Shown one piece after another: positions 1 through 6,381 of a stretch of DNA of 7,870 nucleotides. The translations under genes and the position numbers were made by a program. The DNA is from a bacterium (GTDB lineage: Bacteria > UBA9089 > UBA9088). Under the pieces are notes generated by a model. That model was not told where the DNA came from and did no database searches. It was given only the letters and a program-made list of their open reading frames with translations. Numbering within the stretch: the first letter of the stretch is position 1; each line of letters starts with the position of its first letter. The stretch is taken from positions 1 to 7,870 of the forward strand of contig JBFLYE010000206.1 of the NCBI GenBank assembly GCA_040756715.1, in the 5' to 3' direction.

Positions 1-1484
1 ATCAATATTTATTGAGCCAGATGAGCCAGGGGCTAGGCAGGGAAGGAGAAAGCTCTTGGTTGTGCCATCAGGCAGAATGTCCTCAATAACCCCATCATTA
101 AGCTCTGTTTGTCCTGTGTTTTGGTATGTGAGGGTATAGGTTATGGTGGATAGGGTATATGCCTCATCTGGTCCATCTTTCTTTAGGCTTATGGTTGGGA
201 TACCAATGAGCTTAAAGGTTGTGGTGACAAAGTTTCCATAAGAATCTGTTGCAGTAATTATCTTTGTACAGGAGGGCTGGGTGTCTACAATAAAGGTGGT
301 GGAAAATGAGCCATATTCATTAGAAGTTGTGGTTGTAATTGTCCAATGTGTGCCGAAGGAGATAGAGATTACACTTTCTGTGGCAAAACCAAAACCTTCA
401 ATAATAACTTGTGTGCCAACATTACCAGAAGATGGGACAACAATAATTTCTCTTTGACCTATCCAGGGTTTATAATCTACCCCGTCAGATACTTTATCTC
501 CTTGTCCAGAAACATTTGTGGTTGGATGATATGGCCCAGATTCATGTCCCCACCAATTGTAAATAGCAGAGATTGTCCCTGAAGAGCCATCGTGATAGAC
601 ACCATAGCCTTTGGTATTATCGCCATTTTTGTTGCTATAGAGGTTGTTGTAATGTATCACTGGATTGGAAGATGAACAAGAATATATTCCACAGCCATTG
701 CCAGGAGAACCCCAAGGACCACGTCCCCATGTTACTCCTCCTCCTTGACCTCCTTGATTATTCAATATTGTGTTTTGTTGGATTGTAATATTTATTGAAT
801 TATAAAGATATATTCCACAACCTATACCACCTGGACAACCAAGTTGACCAGAATATCCACCACTGATTGAATATCCATTCTCACCTATTCCTCCAGCAAT
901 AATGTTACTTCTTATAATAAAATTCTGGCAGTTGATTAAGACAACCCTCCCTAAGTTAGTTGATCCAGAGCCAGCAAGGGTTAAAGTTTGACTTTCAACA
1001 ACAATCCCCAAGGTTCCATAGTAATAATGAATTGATTCACCATTATATGTGTTATTTGGTGAAATAGTATTGTTGTAACTATCTGAACTAATGTGGATAC
1101 CATATCCATTACCAGGGGGCAGCAGGTGGAACAAGCCAACCTCCCGGATCTCCTTCACCACCTTGACTGTTTAATATAGTATTTCCAAATATATTATTAT
1201 TTATTGAATTATTGCAAAGATATATTCCACAGCCTATACCTCCACGACCAGGTGCGACATACCACCAGCCCGCAGCATAATGTCCACCTTTTCCACCTAT
1301 ATTATCTGAAATAGTATTATTTGATACAGTATTTGTGCTTGAATTGTGAAGATAAACCCCAACTCCTGGTTTTTCCCGTTTGAGCATCACCTGGTCCAAT
1401 ATCACCTTTATTATTATGGATATAATTATGAGTGACCACAATTTCTGATGTATTCTCCAGAAATATTGCTTGTTCTGCAAACAT
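1..1484 (-). pseudogene. Secreted right-handed beta-helix protein with TIG-like and DUF11-like domains, 3' part, two frameshifts
   Basis: Reading the minus strand and correcting two one-base shifts gives a continuous protein that leaves the window at position 1 without a stop. From about 1484 to 560 it is Asn/Gly-rich beta-helix, with recurring GIGCGIYL, GNGYGI and NNTI-type turns. From about 480 to 220 it is a beta-sandwich stretch resembling an IPT/TIG domain (VGTQVIIEGFGF). From about 200 to 1 it resembles a DUF11 repeat (TLTYQNTG, EDILPDGT). Such architectures are typical of large exported or surface proteins of unknown substrate. The frame changes at an A5 run (T5 on plus, 1370-1374) and at a C5 run (G5 on plus, 1115-1119); removing one base at each site restores homology to neighbouring repeats. 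The first in-frame ATG is at 1484, just after an in-frame TAA at 1500-1502. There is no signal peptide or ribosome site, so the true 5' end is missing. It could be a decayed gene, or an intact gene with homopolymer sequencing errors. Confidence 0.75.
791..1243 (-). repeat. Duplicated beta-helix module inside the broken gene
   Basis: Positions 791-831 and 1200-1243 carry nearly the same 41-44 bases, differing by a 3-base indel and a few substitutions. In protein both read GGIGCGIYL followed by a short NSIN segment and NTILN, then a Gly-rich loop and a PGNGxGI turn. The two copies lie about 410 bases apart, which implies an internal duplication of roughly 136 residues that has since diverged in its loops. 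Confidence 0.6.
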
Positions 1485-1515
1485 AATTTCAGTACGTGTT
1501 TAGCTAAAGCTAAAC

Positions 1516-1546
1516 AATTGCAAATTGTAGATTGCAAATTGTAAAA
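1516..1546. repeat. Short-word repeat tract, GCAAATTGTA type
   Basis: The ten-base word GCAAATTGTA occurs perfectly at 1520-1529 and 1534-1543, separated by GATT and preceded by the related AATTG. This is a low-complexity tract in non-coding sequence, one of several short-word tracts at gene borders in this window. Confidence 0.55.
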
Positions 1547-1585
1547 TGAAAGAGAAATGTTAAATTTTGATGGAGATTTTTTAAT

Positions 1586-1654
1586 AACGAATGAAACGAA
1601 TAACAACTAATCACACGAATATTCGCCTAATTCGCTATCATTCGAGCAATTCGT
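1586..1654. repeat. Short-word repeat tract, CGAAT/ATTCG type
   Basis: CGAAT and its complement ATTCG recur about eight times with irregular spacers. Some copies are back to back (CGAATATTCG at 1616-1625), so the tract can fold on itself. It has no coding potential. It belongs to the 1485-1842 gene-free stretch, the rest of which (about 1655-1826) shows only the AGCTAAACACATA repeats already listed and otherwise ordinary AT-rich sequence with no recognisable gene. Confidence 0.5.
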
Positions 1655-1826
1655 TTTTATAAACAAAGCGTTTCTGGCTCTTTAATGAGGAAGCTTAAAC
1701 ACATATTAAGGAGCTAAACACATACAACTTTTAATGTTCCAATGCAGTAGATACATTTTATGAAGATTTAGTGGCCTGACTATATTATGACCATTTATGC
1801 AAAGAACTATAAAGGTCAAGGTAACC

Positions 1827-1840
1827 GTTCAGGTCTGAAC
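1827..1840 (-). other. Small palindrome just after argH
   Basis: GTTCAGGTCTGAAC forms a 6-bp stem with a 2-base loop, beginning two bases after the argH stop codon. No T-run follows it on the minus strand, so it does not meet the usual description of an intrinsic terminator. It could stabilise the 3' end of the operon mRNA, or it could be the edge of another repeat. Confidence 0.4.
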
Positions 1841-1842
1841 AC

Positions 1843-3189
1843 TTACGAAATAAGAGAGCTAATCCTCTCTTTAAATGCATTTTCTTCATTTTCAACCTCT
1901 TTCTTTGCACCTTTAATCACCTCTCTTGCCTCATCAAGGCAAAGATTGCCACATCCTCCGATAGACTTCCTTTCCTTTATTAAAGAATAGGGGTCAAGGG
2001 GAGGAAGGTTTCCTATATTTTCTCCTATTTTTCTATATGCATCCCTGAATGGGAGGTTTTCTTCTTGAACCATCTTTATTGCATAATCTGTGGCAAATAT
2101 CTCTGGGCTAAATCCCTTTAATAGGGCTGCTTTATTTACCTTAAGGTTTTTTATAATGGTAATTGCCGCATCAATTATGGAAGAGGCCAAATCGCAAGCC
2201 TTGAAAAATGGCCTTTTTGTCTCTTGAAAATCCTGGTTATATCCTGAGGGAAGGCTGTTTATAATGGATAATATCTGGAATAAATATGAGATAAATGTAT
2301 TTGACCTTGCCCTGATCATCTCTAATACAGAGGGGTTTTTCTTCTGTGGCATTAGGGAAGAGCCAAGCAAAAATTTATCTTCCAGGCTAAAATAGCCAAA
2401 TTCAGGAAGCAAAAAGAGCATTAAATCAGTAGAGAATTTAGAAAGGTCAAGGATTGTCCAAAGAAATGAGAATAAAATATAAGATTCTATCTTTCCCCTG
2501 CTATTGTTGACATAAAGAACATTTTTCTGCAATCTTTCAAATCCAAGGATTTCCCTGACAAATTCCCTGTCTATAGGAAGGGATGTTCCATAGCTACTAC
2601 CTGCGCCCAGCACAGATTGATCATTCATCTTATAGCTAGATGAGATAATGGAAATCCCATCCAATATGCTTTCTAAAAATGAACCCAGCCACAGGGAAAC
2701 CGATGATGGCATTGCCTTTTGTAAATGTGTCCTTCCAGGCATTGGGATAAATTCATTTTCCTTTGCAAGATTTAAGAAGGATAAAGCAAGCTCAATATGC
2801 TTTTTCTTTTGAAGGAGCAAGAAATCCTTTGAATAAAGCCTTATAGCCAGAATTACCTGCTCATTCCTTGAGCGTCCTGTATGTATTTTTTTCCCTAAAT
2901 CCCCTAATTTCTCGGTAAGGTAATTCTCTATCTTTGTATGGACATCCTCATCAGGTCTTTCAATGATAAATTTTCCACAATTATCAAGCTCAATGATTTC
3001 AAGAGCGCATTTTTTTATCTTTTCTTCCTCATCTTTTTTAAGGATTCCAATCTTCTGTAAGGATTTTATGTGGCCAATTGAGCCCAAACAATCCCATTTA
3101 ACAAGCCTTTGGTCTAATAAATAATCATCAGAGACAACAAAATCTTCTATTGTCTTATCTATTTCCTGCCCTTTTTCCCAAAGCCTCAT
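1843..3189 (-). CDS. argH: Argininosuccinate lyase
   Basis: This enzyme cleaves argininosuccinate to arginine and fumarate, the last step of arginine synthesis, as a cytosolic homotetramer. The 448-residue product has the fumarase/aspartase superfamily marks in order: HTGRSRNE (103-110), [13 protein letters not shown] (151-163, with the conserved His of the second active-site block) and the signature [11 protein letters not shown] (276-286, with the flexible-loop catalytic Ser). Length is near the usual ~460. The N-terminus lacks the common LWGGRF opening and reads LWEKGQEID followed by [10 protein letters not shown], as in a subset of archaeal and deep bacterial forms; that assignment is from memory. 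The ATG overlaps the thrC stop as ATGA, and no Shine-Dalgarno site is visible, so translation probably depends on coupling to thrC. It is the last intact gene of the sepS-thrC-argH operon. Confidence 0.93.
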   Translation of the reverse strand: MRLWEKGQEIDKTIEDFVVSDDYLLDQRLVKWDCLGSIGHIKSLQKIGILKKDEEEKIKKCALEIIELDNCGKFIIERPDEDVHTKIENYLTEKLGDLGKKIHTGRSRNEQVILAIRLYSKDFLLLQKKKHIELALSFLNLAKENEFIPMPGRTHLQKAMPSSVSLWLGSFLESILDGISIISSSYKMNDQSVLGAGSSYGTSLPIDREFVREILGFERLQKNVLYVNNSRGKIESYILFSFLWTILDLSKFSTDLMLFLLPEFGYFSLEDKFLLGSSLMPQKKNPSVLEMIRARSNTFISYLFQILSIINSLPSGYNQDFQETKRPFFKACDLASSIIDAAITIIKNLKVNKAALLKGFSPEIFATDYAIKMVQEENLPFRDAYRKIGENIGNLPPLDPYSLIKERKSIGGCGNLCLDEAREVIKGAKKEVENEENAFKERISSLIS

Positions 3190-4334
3190 CGTTTAAAAAT
3201 GTGTTTGGCTATAACATCAAGATTGCAAGGAAGGCTTTGGGATATATTTGCTGTTTTCATCACCAATTCCGGGTCTTTTAATCCATGACCTGTCAATATG
3301 CAACAAGCTATTTTCCCCTTCTTTAAGTAGCCCATTTTTGAAAGCTTAAGCAAGCCTGCAATGGATGCCGCAGATGCTGGCTCTACAAATATGCCCTCTT
3401 TTGCAATAAGCTTATAGGCATCAAGAATTTCATCATCAGATACCTTCTCTATTATCCCTTGTGATTCGCTTATCGCCTCTTTTGCTTGTTTCCAGGAAGC
3501 AGGGTTTCCTATTCTAATTGCTGTGGCAATGGTCTTTGGCTCTTTTATAATTCTATTCTCTACAATAGGTGCTGCACCTTCTGCCTGAAATCCACACATC
3601 ACAGGAAGGCTTTTTATTTTTCCGCAAAATTTATATTCCTTATATCCCTTCCAATAGGCAGTAATATTTCCTGCATTTCCCACCGGGATAATGTTGTAAT
3701 CGGGTGCTTTTCCTAATCTATCGCATATCTCAAAGCTGGCTGTTTTCTGGCCTTCTATCCTATTTGGGTTTATTGAATTAACCAGGCAAATTGGATATTT
3801 TTTGCTTATTTCTTTAACCAACTCTAATGCATCATCAAAGTTTCCTTGAACAGGAATAACATTTGCTCCGTGAATTAAAGCCTGGACAAGCTTTCCAAGG
3901 GCAATCCTTCCCTCTGGAATTATAACCACACATTTTATCCCTCCCTTTGCTGAGTAAGCGGAAGCAGAGGCAGATGTATTTCCGGTTGAGGCACAGATAA
4001 CCGCCTTTGCACCCTCCTCAATTGCCTTTGAGATAGCCACAGTCATCCCCCTATCCTTAAATGAGCCGGTTGGGTTTAGGCCTTCATATTTAAGATAGAC
4101 AGAGAGACCTGTTGTTTTAGATAGCCTTTCTGAGAAGATAAGGGGCGTATTCCCCTCTAAAAGGGTTATGACAGGCGTTTTCTCTGATACAGGCAAAAAA
4201 TCCCTGTATCTTTCAATTACCCCTTTATAGTCTGGAGTCTGGAGTCTTCTGTCTGGAGTCGGAAATTGGAATTTAGTATTTAAGATTTTGTTCTCTGACT
4301 CCTGACTCCTGACCTCTGACTCCTGACTCTTCAT
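3186..4334 (-). CDS. thrC: Threonine synthase with repeat-derived N-terminal extension
   Basis: This PLP enzyme converts O-phosphohomoserine to threonine and phosphate in the cytosol. Residues from about 37 on ([19 protein letters not shown]) match closely the start of the short, Thermus-type threonine synthases. The PLP lysine is K93 in SFKDRG (91-96), the substrate loop [10 protein letters not shown] lies at 115-124, the phosphate-cofactor loop PVGNAGN at 217-223, and LTGHGLKDP near the C-terminus. The ~346-residue core is the normal length. Residues 1-36 are foreign to the family: they translate a degenerate GAGTCAG/GACTCCAGA repeat tract. No ATG, GTG or TTG lies between 4334 and the conserved core, so the extension appears to be translated. 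The ATG overlaps the sepS stop as ATGA. A cysteate synthase role (a phosphoserine-using relative) was considered, but similarity to true ThrC is stronger. Confidence 0.92.
   Translation of the reverse strand: MKSQESEVRSQESENKILNTKFQFPTPDRRLQTPDYKGVIERYRDFLPVSEKTPVITLLEGNTPLIFSERLSKTTGLSVYLKYEGLNPTGSFKDRGMTVAISKAIEEGAKAVICASTGNTSASASAYSAKGGIKCVVIIPEGRIALGKLVQALIHGANVIPVQGNFDDALELVKEISKKYPICLVNSINPNRIEGQKTASFEICDRLGKAPDYNIIPVGNAGNITAYWKGYKEYKFCGKIKSLPVMCGFQAEGAAPIVENRIIKEPKTIATAIRIGNPASWKQAKEAISESQGIIEKVSDDEILDAYKLIAKEGIFVEPASAASIAGLLKLSKMGYLKKGKIACCILTGHGLKDPELVMKTANISQSLPCNLDVIAKHIFKR
4229..4330 (-). repeat. GAGTCAG/GACTCCAGA short-word repeat inside the thrC 5' end
   Basis: On the minus strand, five or so variants of GAGTCAG (about 4293-4330) are followed by an AT-rich spacer and then variants of GACTCCAGA (about 4229-4262). 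The two halves are partly complementary (CTGACTC against GAGTC), so the transcript could fold. It begins immediately after the ATG of thrC and keeps the frame open. The coding consequence is a Ser/Glu/Gln/Pro-rich leader with no resemblance to threonine synthases. Confidence 0.75.
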
Positions 4335-5764
4335 CCTGCTTTAATTCCAAAGAACAAAGGCCCCTTTGTGATTATCCTCTTGTTATTTGAGGTAATGTAA
4401 TCCATAATCTCTTTTGGTATGGAAAGGTTTATATCTGATGGATGCTCGGCAATTTTAAATTTCACATCTAGCTCTGTTTTTCCCTCCCTGAATTCCCTCT
4501 CCATTCTTGCCACAAAGCCATCGGTTATTAGCTTTAAAAAGACAAGGCCTGTGTTTATCCCATTTTTATAAACCTCCTCAACTCCCTTTAAAACACCCTC
4601 CTTTGGAAGTCCAAAGATTTCACCATTATAGACCCAGATTTCATTAAAGCCTGCATATGAAACAAGAGGTTTTTCCGAATCCCAATTATAGGCTGATATT
4701 TCTATATCCCTTCCCAAAAACCTTCCGCTATAACACAAAATTTCAATTGGCCCTAATTTATCCTTTGCTTCCTGTATCTTTTTAAAGATAATGGATGAAA
4801 TTTGTGCTCCATAGCTTGGGCTTTGTTCGCAGCCTAATTTTTCTGCAATTTCTTTGTCGGTAAAGATAGGTTTATAAAATTGAAAGAAAAGGAGCCTTCT
4901 TAAATCCTGTTCATTGTTCAATATCCCAGCCAGCCTCTCAACCCCAAAGCCAAGGTTAAAAATAGGGTATTCTATTCCATAGTTTGCCAGGGATTCCTTT
5001 GAATAAAACCCAAGGTTTGCAACCTCAATTCCTTCAGCAAAAACCTCTGTATCTGTCCTTTCCTCATAATAATTAGATGTTACCGCCTTTGTTTTAAATT
5101 CAATATTTTTAAAACCTATTTCCTCAAGAATTTGTGCACAAAGCCTCTTTCCTTTCTCTAAATCAAAGCCTTTTTCAATAACCACACAGGATGATGATGT
5201 GCTTTCAAACAAATGGCTTTCGTCCTGTCTTTGCTCCCTTCTAAACCTTAAACCTTGTGAGAATAGTTTAATGGGAAGGGGCTTTGTTTTTATAAGATGG
5301 CTTAATGTTGGATACCAGGCTGATGTCATATGAGACCTTAATGTCTTTTTGTAGGAAATAGGGTATAAATTTTTAAGCTCAAAAAATACCTCCTCCACCA
5401 GCCTTATTCCATCTTTTTTTGTTATATCAAGCCTTTTTACCAATTCCTCAATAAAATCATCCCCTTCAATATTTCCCTCTTTGTATTCACGAAGAAATCC
5501 CTTAATCTCATCCCATTTTGAAAAATCGGGGATTATTTGCCTTACCCTGCCTTCTTTTTCCTTTGAAATACCAAGCTCTGGTCTATCTAGTCCTGCAATA
5601 TAAAATACCCTATCGAGGATTAAAGGTGCCTCTTTTCCATATTGAAGAAAGACATCCTTCTCATCAACTATTACCGGATTGATTACCTCATCAAAGGAAA
5701 GATTAAGAAATATCTCCCTTAATTTAGCACATAGGCTATTAACAGGATGCTCTTTTCCTCGCAT
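4331..5764 (-). CDS. sepS: O-phosphoseryl-tRNA(Cys) synthetase, SepRS
   Basis: SepRS is a class II synthetase that charges tRNA-Cys with O-phosphoserine; the partner SepCysS then converts it to Cys-tRNA. The 477-residue product shows class II motif 1 ([14 protein letters not shown] to NPVIVDE, 6-35), motif 2 ([12 protein letters not shown], 171-182) and motif 3 ([11 protein letters not shown], 270-280). Phosphoserine-recognition elements known from archaeal structures are conserved: TLRSHMTS (141-148, His145 and Thr147) and the Ser pair in STSSSC (S190, S192). The C-terminal part (about 300-477), with [17 protein letters not shown] and [10 protein letters not shown], matches the anticodon-binding region. 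PheRS alpha, the nearest relative, lacks the SHMTS/SSSC combination. Archaeal proteins are about 530-540 residues and carry about 40 more before the conserved KxHPV. Here an in-frame TAA at 5792-5794 excludes a longer start. No Shine-Dalgarno site is visible. It is first in the operon with thrC and argH. It is an archaeal-type enzyme in a bacterial gene context. Confidence 0.93.
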   Translation of the reverse strand: MRGKEHPVNSLCAKLREIFLNLSFDEVINPVIVDEKDVFLQYGKEAPLILDRVFYIAGLDRPELGISKEKEGRVRQIIPDFSKWDEIKGFLREYKEGNIEGDDFIEELVKRLDITKKDGIRLVEEVFFELKNLYPISYKKTLRSHMTSAWYPTLSHLIKTKPLPIKLFSQGLRFRREQRQDESHLFESTSSSCVVIEKGFDLEKGKRLCAQILEEIGFKNIEFKTKAVTSNYYEERTDTEVFAEGIEVANLGFYSKESLANYGIEYPIFNLGFGVERLAGILNNEQDLRRLLFFQFYKPIFTDKEIAEKLGCEQSPSYGAQISSIIFKKIQEAKDKLGPIEILCYSGRFLGRDIEISAYNWDSEKPLVSYAGFNEIWVYNGEIFGLPKEGVLKGVEEVYKNGINTGLVFLKLITDGFVARMEREFREGKTELDVKFKIAEHPSDINLSIPKEIMDYITSNNKRIITKGPLFFGIKAG

Positions 5765-5773
5765 TTTAAGGTT

Positions 5774-5803
5774 TTTAAACTTTTTTAAAATTTACAATTT
5801 CAA
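5774..5803 (-). promoter_or_regulatory. Weak candidate promoter for the sepS operon
   Basis: On the minus strand TTGAAA (5798-5803), an 18-base spacer and TTTAAA (5774-5779) precede the sepS ATG, with only 9 bases between the -10 hexamer and the ATG. The geometry is the same as at trxB. The -10 is poor and the region is so AT-rich that chance matches are likely. Confidence 0.25.
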
Positions 5804-5806
5804 ATT

Positions 5807-5933
5807 GGGCCCTCTAGGACTCTCCCCAAGAATTTTCTAAGGGGAAAAACTCGCACTTGCTCGTTTTTCGCCCTAACAAAATTCTTTGGGTCGGCCCTCA
5901 CTTCGTTCGGGCTTCGAGTCCTTTTCCCCTTAA
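5807..5933 (-). repeat. Highly folded intergenic element ending in an imperfect copy of the tRNA 3' end
   Basis: Nested inverted repeats fill this gap. AGGACTC (5816-5822) pairs with GAGTCCT (5916-5922). CCCCAAGAATTTT (5824-5836) pairs with AAAATTCTTTGGG (5878-5890) with one bulge. GGGGAAAAAC (5841-5850) pairs with GTTTTTCGCCC (5863-5873) with one bulge. GCCC (5894-5897) pairs with GGGC (5909-5912). The result is a branched structure on either strand. The distal end, 5807-5822, matches 14 of 16 bases of the tRNA 3' portion at 5935-5950, in the same orientation. It could be a small mobile repeat inserted at the tRNA end, or a regulatory or processing structure between the tRNA and sepS. No protein is encoded. 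Confidence 0.6.
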
Positions 5934-6007
5934 TGGGCCCTGCAGGACTCGAACCTGCGACCCTCTGATTATGAGTCAGATGCTCTAACCAACTGAGCTA
6001 AGGGCCC
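5934..6007 (-). tRNA. tRNA with anticodon CAU (Ile2 with lysidine, or elongator Met)
   Basis: A complete cloverleaf is visible. It has a perfect 7-bp acceptor stem (GGGCCCT/AGGGCCC), a D arm GCTC/GAGC with AGTTGGTTA loop, an anticodon stem TCTGA/TCAGA with loop CTCATAA, a 5-base variable region, a T arm GCAGG/CCTGC with TTCGAGT loop, and discriminator A; CCA is not encoded. It is not the initiator, since base pair 1-72 is G-C and the anticodon stem lacks the GGG/CCC run. The acceptor C4-G69 and C5-G68 pairs are those used by TilS on tRNA-Ile2, and the overall sequence resembles bacterial tRNA-Ile(CAU). I lean to Ile2, but Met cannot be excluded by eye. Its first 39 bases overlap the end of rplU on the same strand. 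Confidence 0.93.
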
Positions 6008-6307
6008 TTCTATCTTTTCTATAAGAATTGAGGTGTATTTTTGCCTATGGCCTTGTTTTTTGTGATAACCCTTTCTTGGGATATGCTTCATTATAGTAAT
6101 CTTTTTTGCCTTTTTCTCTCCCAAAACCCTTGCTTTTACTTTAAAAGAAGAAAGATTATCAAGGATAAGATTATTCTCATCCCTTACCATTAGAAGATGG
6201 GAAAATTCAATCTCACTCTCCTTTGGCTTATCCAAAAGGTCAATATCTATAACCTCTCCCTCCTTTGCCACATATTGTTTTTTTCCTATCTCAAAAACCG
6301 CATACAT
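5969..6307 (-). CDS. rplU: 50S ribosomal protein L21, C-terminus read into the tRNA
   Basis: L21 is a large-subunit protein that binds 23S rRNA and contacts L20. The opening MYAVFEIGKKQYVAKEGE and the C-terminal signature KGYHKKQGHRQKYTSILIEKI are diagnostic, and residues 1-100 match the family's usual length of ~103. Residues 101-112 (GPLAQLVRASDS) are simply the translation of the tRNA 5' half, and the TAA stop sits in the tRNA anticodon loop. The start is secured by GGGAGG 5 bases upstream. The usual partner rpmA (L27) is absent: the tRNA and then sepS follow instead. It lies 74 bases after the pilU-like gene on the same strand. Confidence 0.95.
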   Translation of the reverse strand: MYAVFEIGKKQYVAKEGEVIDIDLLDKPKESEIEFSHLLMVRDENNLILDNLSSFKVKARVLGEKKAKKITIMKHIPRKGYHKKQGHRQKYTSILIEKIEGPLAQLVRASDS

Positions 6308-6312
6308 CTTTT

Positions 6313-6318
6313 CCTCCC
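6313..6318 (-). promoter_or_regulatory. Strong Shine-Dalgarno site of rplU
   Basis: GGGAGG followed by the 5-base spacer AAAAG precedes the rplU ATG. It is the only clear ribosome-binding site among the genes of this window. It also shows that the translation machinery is of bacterial type. Confidence 0.85.
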
Positions 6319-6347
6319 TATATTTTTATAAAATCTTTACCTTTTTT

Positions 6348-6380
6348 ATTCCGCATTCCGCAATCCGCATTCCGCATTTC
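6348..6380. repeat. Short-word repeat tract, ATTCCGC type
   Basis: Four consecutive 7-base units, ATTCCGC, ATTCCGC, AATCCGC and ATTCCGC (6348-6375), end in a partial ATTTCC. The tract fills the space between the pilU-like stop codon and the rplU leader. It has the same style as the tract at the thrC start but a different word. Confidence 0.75.
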
Positions 6381-6381
6381 C

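Larger units (their letters stand above)
1492..1725. repeat. Possible MITE-like segment bounded by 14-bp inverted repeats
   Basis: GTACGTGTTTAGCT at 1492-1505 is the inverted match, 13 of 14, of AGCTAAACACATAC at 1712-1725. The left end is part of a perfect 8-bp-arm palindrome (1498-1515). A second partial copy of the right end, AGCTTAAACACATA, is at 1692-1705. The segment encodes nothing recognisable, and no convincing target-site duplication flanks it. It lies exactly where the beta-helix reading frame is lost: the in-frame TAA at 1500-1502 is within the left repeat. A small non-autonomous element is plausible but unproven. Confidence 0.3.

Noticed and set aside
1485-1842. CRISPR array or transposase remnant
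   Set aside because: Repeats are short, irregular and without equal spacers. Translating the stretch in all frames gives nothing recognisable.
3186-4334. Cysteate synthase or O-phosphoserine sulfhydrylase, suggested by SepRS next door
   Set aside because: The core follows Thermus-type threonine synthase almost motif by motif ([16 protein letters not shown], [15 protein letters not shown]). Substrate choice cannot be fully settled by eye, so it is kept only as a test.
4331-5764. PheRS alpha subunit
   Set aside because: The general class II core is shared, but TLRSHMTS combined with the Ser-x-Ser-Cys segment and the C-terminal region match SepRS.
5841-5873. Intrinsic terminator between the tRNA and sepS
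   Set aside because: The stem is made mainly of A-T pairs with a 12-base loop, and the T-run is inside the stem rather than after it.
5969-6007. A real C-terminal extension of L21 (GPLAQLVRASDS)
   Set aside because: These residues are exactly the translated 5' half of the tRNA, and L21 homology ends at about residue 100. It is an overlap, not a domain.
5934-6007. Initiator tRNA-fMet
   Set aside because: The first acceptor pair is G-C rather than a mismatch, and the three G-C pairs at the base of the anticodon stem are absent.
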